DNA from: Actinomycetota bacterium
GTDB lineage: Bacteria; Actinomycetota; Acidimicrobiia; Acidimicrobiales; Ilumatobacteraceae
Assembly (NCBI GenBank): GCA_009704065.1
Contig: WLEX01000003.1
Location: 1-22,040 of the forward strand
DNA length: 22,040 nt
Reading direction: 5' to 3'
The position numbers and the translations under genes are program-made. This document shows positions 7,850-17,876 of this stretch, piece after piece. The first letter of the stretch is position 1, and each line of letters begins with the position of its first letter. A model generated the notes under the pieces. The model saw only the letters and a list, made by a program, of their open reading frames with translations. It made no database searches and had not been told where the DNA came from.

Positions 7850-8200
7850 TTATTTAGCAACTGTTGTAAGTACATACAACAGCGACATCACGCACAACAT
7901 GAATGCGGGAAGTGTGTCTTTTACAGAATCTTTCACACGTGTGTGAGTGACAACAGCAATTGCGAAATACAAAGCCAGGCATATGCCAGCAAGTTCACCA
8001 AGGCGAACCTTCTGGAACCCGATTGCTAACCCAATTGCACCAGCAATTTTGATTGCACCAAGCAACGGCAATCGATCTGCAGGAACCTTTAATTTCTTCA
8101 TCTGCTCTACAAGCTGTTCAGGCTTACGGAAATCCATGATCGCCGAGGCAACACACACCACGATAAGGAGAATGGCAAGGACCGTGGAAACGAAGTTCAT
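7850..8200 (-). CDS. DoxX-like small membrane protein
   Basis: A 116-residue protein with four hydrophobic segments (about 3-20, 45-62, 68-86, 97-113). The pattern RKPEQLVEQMKKLKVPADRLPLLGAIKIAGAIGLAIG is typical of the DoxX-like (DoxX_2) group. Function is unknown; related DoxX proteins have been linked to quinone/thiosulfate oxidation or redox stress, which need not hold here. I favour the ATG at 8200: TAGATT lies 6 nt upstream with no Shine-Dalgarno, suggesting a leaderless mRNA. A GTG at 8206 would add two residues. Confidence 0.82.
   Translation of the reverse strand: MNFVSTVLAILLIVVCVASAIMDFRKPEQLVEQMKKLKVPADRLPLLGAIKIAGAIGLAIGFQKVRLGELAGICLALYFAIAVVTHTRVKDSVKDTLPAFMLCVMSLLYVLTTVAK
7861..7882. 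repeat. Perfect 8-bp inverted repeat at a convergent gene junction
   Basis: CTGTTGTA and TACAACAG flank AGTACA, starting 17 nt after the DUF2889 stop and lying in the last codons of the DoxX-like gene. It could act as a hairpin at the 3' end of the DUF2889 transcript. There is no T-run after it on the plus strand, so it is not a canonical terminator. Confidence 0.4.
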
Positions 8201-8206
8201 GCCCAC

Positions 8207-8212
8207 AATCTA
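8207..8212 (-). promoter_or_regulatory. Putative -10 of a leaderless promoter for the DoxX-like gene
   Basis: TAGATT on the minus strand, 6 nt before the ATG at 8200. There is no Shine-Dalgarno. It matches the TANNNT -10 of actinobacterial housekeeping promoters at the spacing expected if transcription begins at the start codon. Confidence 0.45.
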
Positions 8213-8222
8213 ATAGTGGGCC

Positions 8223-8705
8223 CTACTTCGCGCCGGCTATCACACGCTGTTCGTGCTCTAGCAGCCATTTCTTTATAGGAATACCCCCGCCAAAACCTGT
8301 GAGAGATCCGTCAGCACCCACTATGCGGTGACATGGCAACACAATCACTATCGGGTTGCGGCCATTTGCTCCACCAATGGCACGCACCGCCTTCGGGCGT
8401 CCGATTGATGTGGCTTGTTGCTTATACGAAGCAGTCTTCCCAAAAGAAACTTGTGCAAGCGACTTCCACGCCTGCACTTGAAATTCTGTTCCGTGTAAAT
8501 CGAGAGGTAAATCAAAGTCGGTGCGCACGCCTTCAAAATATTCACGTAACTGCTCAATTGCAGAATCGAGAATGGGATGCGATTCTCCGGTCACTATGTT
8601 CATGCCGGCGAATGATTTTGGATGCGCATCATCGGCGAACATTACAAAGCGAACACCGAGGTCAGAAACAACAATGGTGACCACGCCAAAGGGCGCAGTC
8701 ACCAT
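8223..8705 (-). CDS. ogt: Methylated-DNA--protein-cysteine methyltransferase (Ogt type)
   Basis: A suicide DNA-repair protein that transfers alkyl groups from O6-alkylguanine to its own cysteine. From ATG 8705 it is 160 residues. The signature IVIVLPCHRIVGADGSLTGF holds the acceptor Cys125 in PCHR, preceded by RAIGGANGRNP, which includes the asparagine hinge and arginine finger region. The N-terminal ribonuclease-H-like half (to about residue 75) is short, as in Ogt. A GTG at 8738 would add 11 residues; I prefer 8705 because MVTAPFGVVTIVV matches the usual Ogt start and TATTTT lies 6 nt upstream (leaderless). It follows the acyl-CoA dehydrogenase gene on the same strand but need not share its promoter. 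Confidence 0.93.
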   Translation of the reverse strand: MVTAPFGVVTIVVSDLGVRFVMFADDAHPKSFAGMNIVTGESHPILDSAIEQLREYFEGVRTDFDLPLDLHGTEFQVQAWKSLAQVSFGKTASYKQQATSIGRPKAVRAIGGANGRNPIVIVLPCHRIVGADGSLTGFGGGIPIKKWLLEHEQRVIAGAK

Positions 8706-8711
8706 TGATTG

Positions 8712-8717
8712 AAAATA
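8712..8717 (-). promoter_or_regulatory. Putative -10 of a leaderless promoter for ogt
   Basis: TATTTT on the minus strand, 6 nt before the ATG at 8705, with no Shine-Dalgarno in between. It would give ogt its own promoter downstream of the acyl-CoA dehydrogenase gene. Confidence 0.4.
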
Positions 8718-8747
8718 TTGCACTGCGTGAGTGGTCACGCAGAAAAA

Positions 8748-9983
8748 CTACTTGTTGCTTGGTTCTTTCGGTAATCCAAGAACGCGCTCACCCACGATGT
8801 TGCGCTGAATCTGGCTTGTTCCACCCCAAATGGTTTCGGAACGCGAGAAAAAGAACGCTGACATCATGCCGCTGACGGGGTAACCCTCGCGACGCTTTTC
8901 GCGGGCAGTTCCTGGCCAGTTGCCGTCGCCCATTGCATAATCGACAAGCATGGCGTTTGGTCCGGAGATATCGAGAGCCAATTCCATTGCAGCTTTGTGC
9001 ATTTCGGTCCAGAACATTTTGTTGGTTGCACCAAGTGCAGCCATGCTCGGGTCTTTCTTGCCCATGAGTGTGGTGGAAAGCGAACGAAGACCATTGATCT
9101 TGAGAATCTGAATCTTGGTGTAGTACTCCATGAGACGCTGACGAATTTCAGGATCTTCGATCTTGCCGTTCTCTTTTGCACCGCGAACCATTGCCTTGTA
9201 TTCCGATTCGAAACGGCGGTAACCAGTGGTTGCACTCATGCCGCGTTCGAAAGCAAGTGTTGAGTTGGTAACGATCCAGCCGTTATTGACTCCGCCTACA
9301 ACGTTGTCCTTCGGGCAACGTGCGTTATCGAAGAACACTTCGCAGAATTCTGCAGTTCCGTCTGGCTGCACAATGCCGCGCACTTCGACTCCTGGCTGCT
9401 TCATTGGCACAAGGAGATACGAAATACCTTTGTGCTTTGGCGCATCGGGATCAGTACGTGTGAGCAAGAAGCAATAGTCGGCGTGGTGGCCTTGAGTGGT
9501 CCACACCTTTTGGCCATTGATAATCCATTCGTCGCCATCGAGAACAGCAGTTGTCTTCAAACTTGCAAGGTCTGAACCAGAGTTTGGCTCAGAGAAACCT
9601 TGGCACCAGCGCATGCTGCCATTGAGAATTTGTGGAAGGAATTCTTTCTTCTGCTCTTCGGTTCCCCACTGCAACAGTGTTGGACCTACGAGAGTGTCAC
9701 CAAAGAAGTCGGCACGCATAGGGGCTTTTGCATTTGCGAACTCTTCAGCCAACACAACACCTTGCATTGTGGACAGGCCTTTGCCGCCGTACTCCTTTGG
9801 CCAGGTTGCACAAATCCAGCCACCTTCAAACAATTTGGCTGGCCAGCCATCGTTAAAAGCTTTACGAGCATCGTTGCTCATTTCAAAACCTTTATCGAAC
9901 CAACCTTTCGGCAAGTTCTCTGTGAGCCAGGCGCGGATCTCCGCGCGGAACAGTTCGTCTTCGGGGGCATAGGTAAGTTCCAT
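8748..9983 (-). CDS. Acyl-CoA dehydrogenase (FadE type)
   Basis: A 411-residue flavoprotein that introduces a 2,3-double bond into acyl-CoA esters, passing electrons to ETF. Order: N-terminal helical domain, then the beta domain with GFSEPNSGSDLASLKT and KVWTTQGHHADYCFLLTRTD, then the C-terminal helical domain ending IWGGTSQIQRNIVGERVLGL. The glutamate that is the base in medium-chain enzymes (xEGT) is Gly387 here. An alternative base is likely Glu246 in LAFERG, at the position used by isovaleryl-CoA and some FadE enzymes; that is inference by motif alignment. The ATG at 9983 fits the family N-terminus; a GTG at 10019 would add 12 atypical residues. It is divergent from the winged-helix gene. 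The substrate (fatty, steroid side-chain or branched acyl-CoA) is unknown. Confidence 0.93.
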   Translation of the reverse strand: MELTYAPEDELFRAEIRAWLTENLPKGWFDKGFEMSNDARKAFNDGWPAKLFEGGWICATWPKEYGGKGLSTMQGVVLAEEFANAKAPMRADFFGDTLVGPTLLQWGTEEQKKEFLPQILNGSMRWCQGFSEPNSGSDLASLKTTAVLDGDEWIINGQKVWTTQGHHADYCFLLTRTDPDAPKHKGISYLLVPMKQPGVEVRGIVQPDGTAEFCEVFFDNARCPKDNVVGGVNNGWIVTNSTLAFERGMSATTGYRRFESEYKAMVRGAKENGKIEDPEIRQRLMEYYTKIQILKINGLRSLSTTLMGKKDPSMAALGATNKMFWTEMHKAAMELALDISGPNAMLVDYAMGDGNWPGTAREKRREGYPVSGMMSAFFFSRSETIWGGTSQIQRNIVGERVLGLPKEPSNK

Positions 9984-10039
9984 AATTTCCAATTCTGTCG
10001 GAAATGGAACCAATTCCACACATCGAACACATGTGTCCG

Positions 10040-10093
10040 TTCACACACCGTTCACAGAGGGCTGACATACCCGAAAAATGGGACCCGTACGGT
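10040..10093 (+). promoter_or_regulatory. 11-bp-period operator array and -10 box of the winged-helix/antiporter promoter
   Basis: Four five-base half-sites start exactly 11 bp apart: TTCAC (10040), TTCAC (10051), CTGAC (10062), GAAAA (10073). The last ends 10 nt before a TANNNT hexamer, TACGGT (10088-10093), which is 7 nt before the GTG start at 10101. The period and the xTnAC/GAAAn content resemble actinobacterial GlnR boxes. The GTTCAC pairs (10039-10044, 10050-10055) also resemble Streptomyces PhoP boxes. The same arrangement occurs before glnK1 and amt2. The array could also influence the divergent acyl-CoA dehydrogenase gene. Confidence 0.6.
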
Positions 10094-10100
10094 TCTAGGG

Positions 10101-10385
10101 GTGGATGCAGCAGCCGAACTTCATGGAGCAGTGCCTTCCCTGTCGGCGACGGACCGCCTTGTTTTACAAGTCCTTGCTGAATCGGTCGGTCGCATTGTGG
10201 GCCGAGACACCATTATTAGAAGAGCAGGGCTCGATCACGCGTCAACTCGTCGCGCAGACGCATCCATCGTGGCCATACGCAAACATTTGGGAGCTACCGC
10301 AATTACTACTGTTCGCCGCAGAGGGTGGATGCTTCTCGAAGAATCTTTGCCCACGGTCATTGCCCTCCTTCAAAGTCAGATATAA
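10101..10385 (+). CDS. Stand-alone winged-helix (OmpR/PhoB-type) DNA-binding protein
   Basis: A 94-residue protein that is almost only a Trans_reg_C-like winged helix. LSATDRLVLQVLAESVGRIVGRDTIIRRAG (14-43) matches the first helices. RRADASIVAIRKHLGATAITTVRRRGWMLLE (50-80) matches the recognition helix and wing, as in the R-x-VDVHIxRLRxKLG...TVRGxGYxL pattern. No receiver domain is encoded upstream: the frame has no sensible start earlier and runs into the acyl-CoA dehydrogenase region. I chose GTG 10101 because TACGGT lies 7 nt before it; GTG 10131 is possible. The stop lies 5 nt before the antiporter ATG, so the two are probably coupled. I infer a local regulator, but have no direct evidence for its target. 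Confidence 0.65.
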   Translation: MDAAAELHGAVPSLSATDRLVLQVLAESVGRIVGRDTIIRRAGLDHASTRRADASIVAIRKHLGATAITTVRRRGWMLLEESLPTVIALLQSQI

Positions 10386-10390
10386 ATCAT

Positions 10391-13057
10391 ATGGTGAATT
10401 CAGTACTCGTGGCCTCCAGCGGAGCGCTTGATTTTGGGTCTATATTCACCGACCTTGCGATCATCCTCTTAATAGCCAAGCTTGCAGCCGAGTTATTTGA
10501 ACGTCTCCGTATCCCAGCCGTCTTGGGAGAAATTATTGCGGGCATCGTTATTGGCCCATCAATGCTTGGTCTCATTAGCCCGAGTGACGCCATGCGAGTT
10601 CTTGCAGAGATCGGCGTCATCATCCTTCTTGCAGAGGTAGGTCTTGAAATGGACCTCACCGAATTGCGACGAGTGGGGAAAGCCTCGATGCTCGTGGCAA
10701 TCATTGGTGTTGTTGTGCCGATGTCCTCAGGAATCCTCGCCGGAACAGTTCTGGGTGAGACATTTAACGCTTCGCTGTTCTTAGGTGCCGCCCTTGCAGC
10801 AACAAGTGTTGGAATCACTGCTCGAGTATTTGGCGACCTGCGAGCATTGTCGTCGACTGAAGCTCGAATCGTTCTGGGGGCCGCGGTTGCCGATGATGTT
10901 TTAGGCCTTGTGATCCTCACAGTCGTTACGCGTGTGGTGGAGCAGGGCTCCATCGATCTCGCAGGATTGGCTTCAACAATTGGATTGGCTGTGGGATTCA
11001 TTGCTATTGCTGGCGCATTTGGCATATTCGTAGTTCCAAAAATATTTGCTGCAATCGGCACACGCGCTCTCTCGCCCTCAACAATTGGTGTCTTGGCTGC
11101 CGGTGTTACGTTCGGATTCTCCGCAGTTGCGAGCGGTGCACAACTTGCACCAATTATCGGTGCGTTTATCGCAGGTACCGCGTTGTCTCGCACCCCACAA
11201 CACGACCGAATCGCACGAGATTTCAAAGCATTGGGAAGCATCTTTATTCCCGTGTTCTTCATGCAAATTGGCATCGACACTGATGTCACAAAGTTCTTCT
11301 CTGGCCATGTGCTCTTTGTCGCGGCCATCTTGACCGTGATTGCAATTGTTGGAAAAGTGGTTGCAGCCGTGGGTGCTCGCGGAACAAATACCGACAAACT
11401 CCTCATCGGCCTCGGCATGATCCCACGCGGCGAAGTGGGATTAATTTTTGCATCGATTGGCGTCAGCGTCGGGGTGTTTCATGAAGACCTTTATGCAGTC
11501 GTGCTACTTGTCGTACTTCTGACAACAGTGGTGACTCCACCATTACTGCGTTGGAGAATCCAATCGGTCGCTGAAAACACTGAGTCTCCGAGTGCCCCGG
11601 TTACTGAACATGAACCTGCGGGTGGTTGGATAATCGGAAACGAAACCGATATTCAACTGCAAGGTAACCCTCCTGCCTCACTCGTACTAGAAATTGGTCT
11701 CACTACTGCACTGCTTGCCACACAAGCCCAACCAAGCGACGGACTCCTTGACTGGATGCATGCGCATCGCACATCAGAACTTTTGTGGTCACAAGAGACC
11801 ACTGAACAACTCTTGAATGTCCTTGTTCGCGGTAACGCACGTTCATGGAGATTTCTTGAGTTGACAAACATTGTTGATCGAGCACTTCCCGAAATTTCAC
11901 AAGCACTTCAGTCGCGCCGTGGAGATGCCTCCGAACTTGATCCAACCCACCTCGTTCAAATGCCCACGGTGGAAGCTCTTCGTTCACGCATTTCAAAAGT
12001 GAAGCTAGAAGATTCCGCGCTCATATTTGCTGCTTTTGTTTTAGATTTCTCCGTTGACGTTTCAGCGATAGGACTCATTGAGCGTCTCACTCTCCCAGCA
12101 GAGGTTTCTCGTCAGGTACGAGCACTTGTCGCCGCAAGTTCGCTCTTGCATTCAGCTGCTTCCGCTGAGCCATACGAAAACAATCCACGAGTCATGGCTC
12201 AGTTGGCAGATTTCCTTGGGTCTCCCATCATGGTGGAACGATGCAGAATGCTGACCGAAGCACGTGGAAACTTAGAGGACTGGCAATACTCAGTGCTGCT
12301 CGACATCACTACCGGTGTGCAAGAACTTCTTGCGCATCCCGAACTGATTGAAGGCCTGAAGGATTCGCTTGAGGCAGTGCGCCGACAAGATGCAATTGCG
12401 CTCACTACTGATGCTGCTGTGATTGATCGAATCAATTTTGCAGCAGCTGTGTATGTGTTGGCACACGATCCACAGTTGCTGGTGCGTCACGCCACTCTTG
12501 TAGAACCAGCACCTCGTTCTCGAACAGCACGTGTGAGCGTGCATGAAACAGATCGTCCTTTTGAATGGGAAGTCGACATAGCGACCCGAGACATGCGGGG
12601 CCTTCTTGCTCGTATCTGCGCAGTTCTGGCGGAGCGAGGATTAGAAATCGTAAGTGCCGATCTTGCCACTTGGCCTGACGGAGCGGTTCTCGACTCGTTC
12701 ATTGTTCGATCGCAACAAAAACCGAATGCTGTGCAAATTGCATTTGAGTTAGAGCGTCGCCTCAAGAAAAGACTCGATGCTCCGCGTCGGCTTATGAAGG
12801 GCGATAACGCTCGATTAACCATTTCTCTCGACAACAATGCACACCCGTGGCACAGTGTCGTCACTGTTGCCGGCGCAGATCAATCCGGTCTTGTACAAAC
12901 CGTTGCCACAGCTTTTGCAAAAGCAAAAGTCAACGTGCACCATGCACGAATTACTACCAATGGTTCCGATATTGCGGACCGATTTGAAGTATCGACACGA
13001 CATGGCCGCAAAATCGGGCAACAGTCTCTGAAACACATCACCGAACTTCTGTCCTAG
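10391..13057 (+). CDS. CPA2 cation/H+ antiporter fused to a GlnD-like module (degenerate HD plus two ACT domains)
   Basis: An 888-residue membrane protein. Residues 15-388 form a CPA2/KefB-type Na+(K+)/H+ exchanger domain. It includes PAVLGEIIAGIVIGPSMLGL, the paired aspartates in AVADDVLGL (D168/D169) and a last helix bundle with GLGMIPRGEVGLIFASIG. No RCK/TrkA-N domain follows. Residues about 448-668 align by eye with the HD region of GlnD: SALIFAAFVLDF against GlnD LIYIAALFHDI, then LPAEVSRQVRALVAASSLL, then NPRVMAQLADFLG...CRMLTEAR. The HD histidine and later metal ligands are replaced, so phosphohydrolase activity is probably lost. Residues 726-793 and 821-886 are two ACT domains (RDMRGLLARICAVLAERGLEIVSA; GADQSGLVQTVATAFAKAKV), as at the GlnD C-terminus. 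There is no nucleotidyltransferase domain. It sits 5 nt after the winged-helix gene and just before glnK1. The start at ATG 10391 has no Shine-Dalgarno. Confidence 0.85.
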   Translation: MVNSVLVASSGALDFGSIFTDLAIILLIAKLAAELFERLRIPAVLGEIIAGIVIGPSMLGLISPSDAMRVLAEIGVIILLAEVGLEMDLTELRRVGKASMLVAIIGVVVPMSSGILAGTVLGETFNASLFLGAALAATSVGITARVFGDLRALSSTEARIVLGAAVADDVLGLVILTVVTRVVEQGSIDLAGLASTIGLAVGFIAIAGAFGIFVVPKIFAAIGTRALSPSTIGVLAAGVTFGFSAVASGAQLAPIIGAFIAGTALSRTPQHDRIARDFKALGSIFIPVFFMQIGIDTDVTKFFSGHVLFVAAILTVIAIVGKVVAAVGARGTNTDKLLIGLGMIPRGEVGLIFASIGVSVGVFHEDLYAVVLLVVLLTTVVTPPLLRWRIQSVAENTESPSAPVTEHEPAGGWIIGNETDIQLQGNPPASLVLEIGLTTALLATQAQPSDGLLDWMHAHRTSELLWSQETTEQLLNVLVRGNARSWRFLELTNIVDRALPEISQALQSRRGDASELDPTHLVQMPTVEALRSRISKVKLEDSALIFAAFVLDFSVDVSAIGLIERLTLPAEVSRQVRALVAASSLLHSAASAEPYENNPRVMAQLADFLGSPIMVERCRMLTEARGNLEDWQYSVLLDITTGVQELLAHPELIEGLKDSLEAVRRQDAIALTTDAAVIDRINFAAAVYVLAHDPQLLVRHATLVEPAPRSRTARVSVHETDRPFEWEVDIATRDMRGLLARICAVLAERGLEIVSADLATWPDGAVLDSFIVRSQQKPNAVQIAFELERRLKKRLDAPRRLMKGDNARLTISLDNNAHPWHSVVTVAGADQSGLVQTVATAFAKAKVNVHHARITTNGSDIADRFEVSTRHGRKIGQQSLKHITELLS

Positions 13058-13061
13058 GGCT

Positions 13062-13078
13062 GTTTACACACTGTTCAC
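13062..13078 (+). repeat. GTTTAC/GTTCAC direct repeat (PhoP-box-like)
   Basis: GTTTAC at 13062-13067 and GTTCAC at 13073-13078 are spaced 11 bp apart, directly after the antiporter stop. They resemble the GTTCAC pair at 10039-10055 but are out of phase with the repeat array that follows at 13093. They may be a second operator, for example for a PhoP-type regulator. Confidence 0.4.
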
Positions 13079-13092
13079 ATACTGACCAATTC

Positions 13093-13146
13093 GCCACACT
13101 CCCGAAACACTTGGGCGACAGTTGCGAAATATGTGCCTTCTATGGT
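13093..13146 (+). promoter_or_regulatory. GlnR-box-like four-half-site operator and -10 box of glnK1-amt1
   Basis: GCCAC (13093), GAAAC (13104), GCGAC (13115) and GAAAT (13126) follow one another at exactly 11 bp. This is GnnAC-n6-GAAAC-n6-GnnAC-n6-GAAAn, close to the published actinobacterial GlnR box, in which GTnAC alternates with GAAAC. A further CTGAC at 13082 extends the phase. The last half-site ends 10 nt before TATGGT (13141-13146), a TANNNT -10. An activator bound here would cover the -35 region. Confidence 0.68.
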
Positions 13147-13153
13147 GATTTCA

Positions 13154-14887
<1,734 letters not shown>

Positions 14888-14905
14888 GCAATTTCCCTTA
14901 CGGCT

Positions 14906-14943
14906 ACGGCCCATGTTGCATCATCTGCAACATGGGCCGTTTT
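14906..14943 (+). terminator. Rho-independent terminator after amt1
   Basis: A perfect 15-bp stem: ACGGCCCATGTTGCA (14906-14920) and its complement at 14926-14940, with loop TCATC, followed by TTTT. It starts 18 nt after the amt1 stop and separates glnK1-amt1 from amt2-glnK2. Confidence 0.95.
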
Positions 14944-14956
14944 CGTTGTCTAGTCA

Positions 14957-14999
14957 TTCACTGATACGAAACATTCCCGAAACAGTTGGTTTCTAGTGT
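14957..14999 (+). promoter_or_regulatory. GlnR-box-like operator and -10 box of amt2-glnK2
   Basis: TTCAC (14957), GAAAC (14968) and GAAAC (14979) are exactly 11 bp apart. The last ends 10 nt before TAGTGT (14994-14999), a TANNNT -10 located 30 nt before the amt2 ATG. The string TCCCGAAACAGTTGG (14975-14989) differs by one base from 13100-13114 in the glnK1 promoter. Same period and same -10 distance as the other two arrays. Confidence 0.65.
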
Positions 15000-15029
15000 T
15001 TCCTTACCGTAAGTGAGAAGAGGAAATTC

Positions 15030-16657
<1,628 letters not shown>

Positions 16658-16661
16658 CCCC

Positions 16662-16667
16662 TAGTCT
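16662..16667 (+). promoter_or_regulatory. Putative -10 of a leaderless promoter for the FrhB-family gene
   Basis: TAGTCT lies 6 nt before the ATG at 16674, in the 16-nt gap after glnK2. There is no Shine-Dalgarno, so the FrhB gene may be transcribed separately from glnK2 as a leaderless mRNA. Confidence 0.4.
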
Positions 16668-16673
16668 GCTTTC

Positions 16674-17873
16674 ATGACAATGACGGCAGATACACCCGCC
16701 AAAGCGCCTCGATGGACAGCGCAATGGAAAGAACTCTACGAAGAGGTTATCGACACTGGCCTGTGCACGGGATGTGCCGGATGTGTTGTTACATGCCCAC
16801 ACGACGTGATCGGGTACGAGCACGAAGAGGGCAAGTACAAGCCGTTCCATATTGAAGAAGAACTCGGTCTAGATAATTGCATCCACGGCGAGAAGGGTTG
16901 CACTACTTGCACACGTGCATGTCCACGCTTTCGCATGTGGGAATCCTCTGCCAACAATCACCTCTTTGGCCGCGACCGCGAACCCGATGAAATGTCTGGA
17001 ATTTGGCGCCAACTTCTTCTTACGCGTGCAGCCGATACAGAAGAACACGAAAAGGGCCAAGACGGCGGTTTCGTTTCGGCCATGCTTATCTGGCTGTTGA
17101 AGAACGACTACATCGATGGTGCATTGGTAAGTGGCGTAGAAGAAGACGACAAGTGGAAAGCAAAACCTGCTGTTGTTACCAACCGCGAAGAAGTTCTTGC
17201 CACTGCAGGCAGCCGTTACACCTATTGCGCAAACCCATTGGCTCTTCCTGAAGCAAAAGAAAAAGGCTTGTCACGCCTTGCACTTGTAGGTATGGGATGC
17301 CAGACCTCTTCACCTCCCGTTATGTGGGATCGCAAAGCCGGCAAAGTGTCGAAGCCATTCCTTTTCAACATTGGTCTTCTCTGTTCAAAAACTTTTGACG
17401 ATGCAATCTTTCCTGAGCTCTTTGAAGCCAAGTACGGCCTCAAAAAAGAAGACATGGTGAAGATGAACATTAAGGGCGCCTTCCAAATCTGGATGAAAGA
17501 TGGCTCTTTCCACGAAATCGATCTGAAGGAATGCCACGGCTGGACTCGCACAGGTTGCAAAACATGTCCCGACTTTGCAGCAGAGCACTCCGATATCGCT
17601 ACAGGTGGAATTGGCAAAGACAACGACTGGACACTCACCATCGTGCGTACCGCATTGGGCGAAGAAGTCATCAATCGCATGATTGCCGACAAAGTCATCG
17701 TTGCGCGTCCTGCACAAGAAGACGAAGTTGCTATGAAGCTCTTGCGCACACTCTCCATTGTGAGTCGTCGTCGCTGGCCAGAGTGGGCAGAAGGCACTGT
17801 TTCCGTTGGTACACCAGCAGTGAAAAAGAAGGCAGCGCCTGTTGCCGATGCTGAGCCAAAACCAGCAGAGTAA
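16674..17873 (+). CDS. FrhB-family iron-sulfur flavoprotein (coenzyme F420 hydrogenase/dehydrogenase beta-like)
   Basis: A 399-residue oxidoreductase subunit. The N-terminal ferredoxin-like part has two [4Fe-4S] motifs: C31/C34/C37/C41 (CTGCAGCVVTCP) and C69/C76/C79/C83. Then comes the FrhB N-domain (GQDGGFVSAMLIWLL, about 128-142; GMGCQ with C209) and the FrhB C-domain, with NIGLLCSKTFD and CHGWTRTGCKTCPDFAAEHSDIATGGIG (C287, C295, C298). Family members bind FAD and move electrons between F420 and iron-sulfur partners such as hydrogenase, formate dehydrogenase, sulfite reductase or glutamate synthase. The tail after residue 380 is Ala/Pro/Lys-rich. No partner subunit is encoded nearby. Its place after amt-glnK suggests a link with nitrogen assimilation, which is inference only. 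Confidence 0.88.
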   Translation: MTMTADTPAKAPRWTAQWKELYEEVIDTGLCTGCAGCVVTCPHDVIGYEHEEGKYKPFHIEEELGLDNCIHGEKGCTTCTRACPRFRMWESSANNHLFGRDREPDEMSGIWRQLLLTRAADTEEHEKGQDGGFVSAMLIWLLKNDYIDGALVSGVEEDDKWKAKPAVVTNREEVLATAGSRYTYCANPLALPEAKEKGLSRLALVGMGCQTSSPPVMWDRKAGKVSKPFLFNIGLLCSKTFDDAIFPELFEAKYGLKKEDMVKMNIKGAFQIWMKDGSFHEIDLKECHGWTRTGCKTCPDFAAEHSDIATGGIGKDNDWTLTIVRTALGEEVINRMIADKVIVARPAQEDEVAMKLLRTLSIVSRRRWPEWAEGTVSVGTPAVKKKAAPVADAEPKPAE

Positions 17874-17876
17874 ATA

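Noticed and set aside
7861..7882. Bidirectional terminator between the DUF2889 and DoxX-like genes
   Set aside because: The inverted repeat is perfect but lacks a T-run on the plus strand and lies inside the DoxX-like coding region; kept only as a repeat.
10387..11418. Long minus-strand open frame (343 codons) opposite the antiporter
   Set aside because: It lies fully opposite the conserved exchanger domain, its composition is the low-complexity Ala/Thr/Ser/Pro/Arg type expected from reading hydrophobic codons backwards, and it has no recognisable domain.
10391..13057. Ordinary KefB/KefC potassium efflux protein
   Set aside because: No Rossmann-type RCK/TrkA-N domain follows the exchanger; the C-terminal half instead matches GlnD HD-ACT-ACT.
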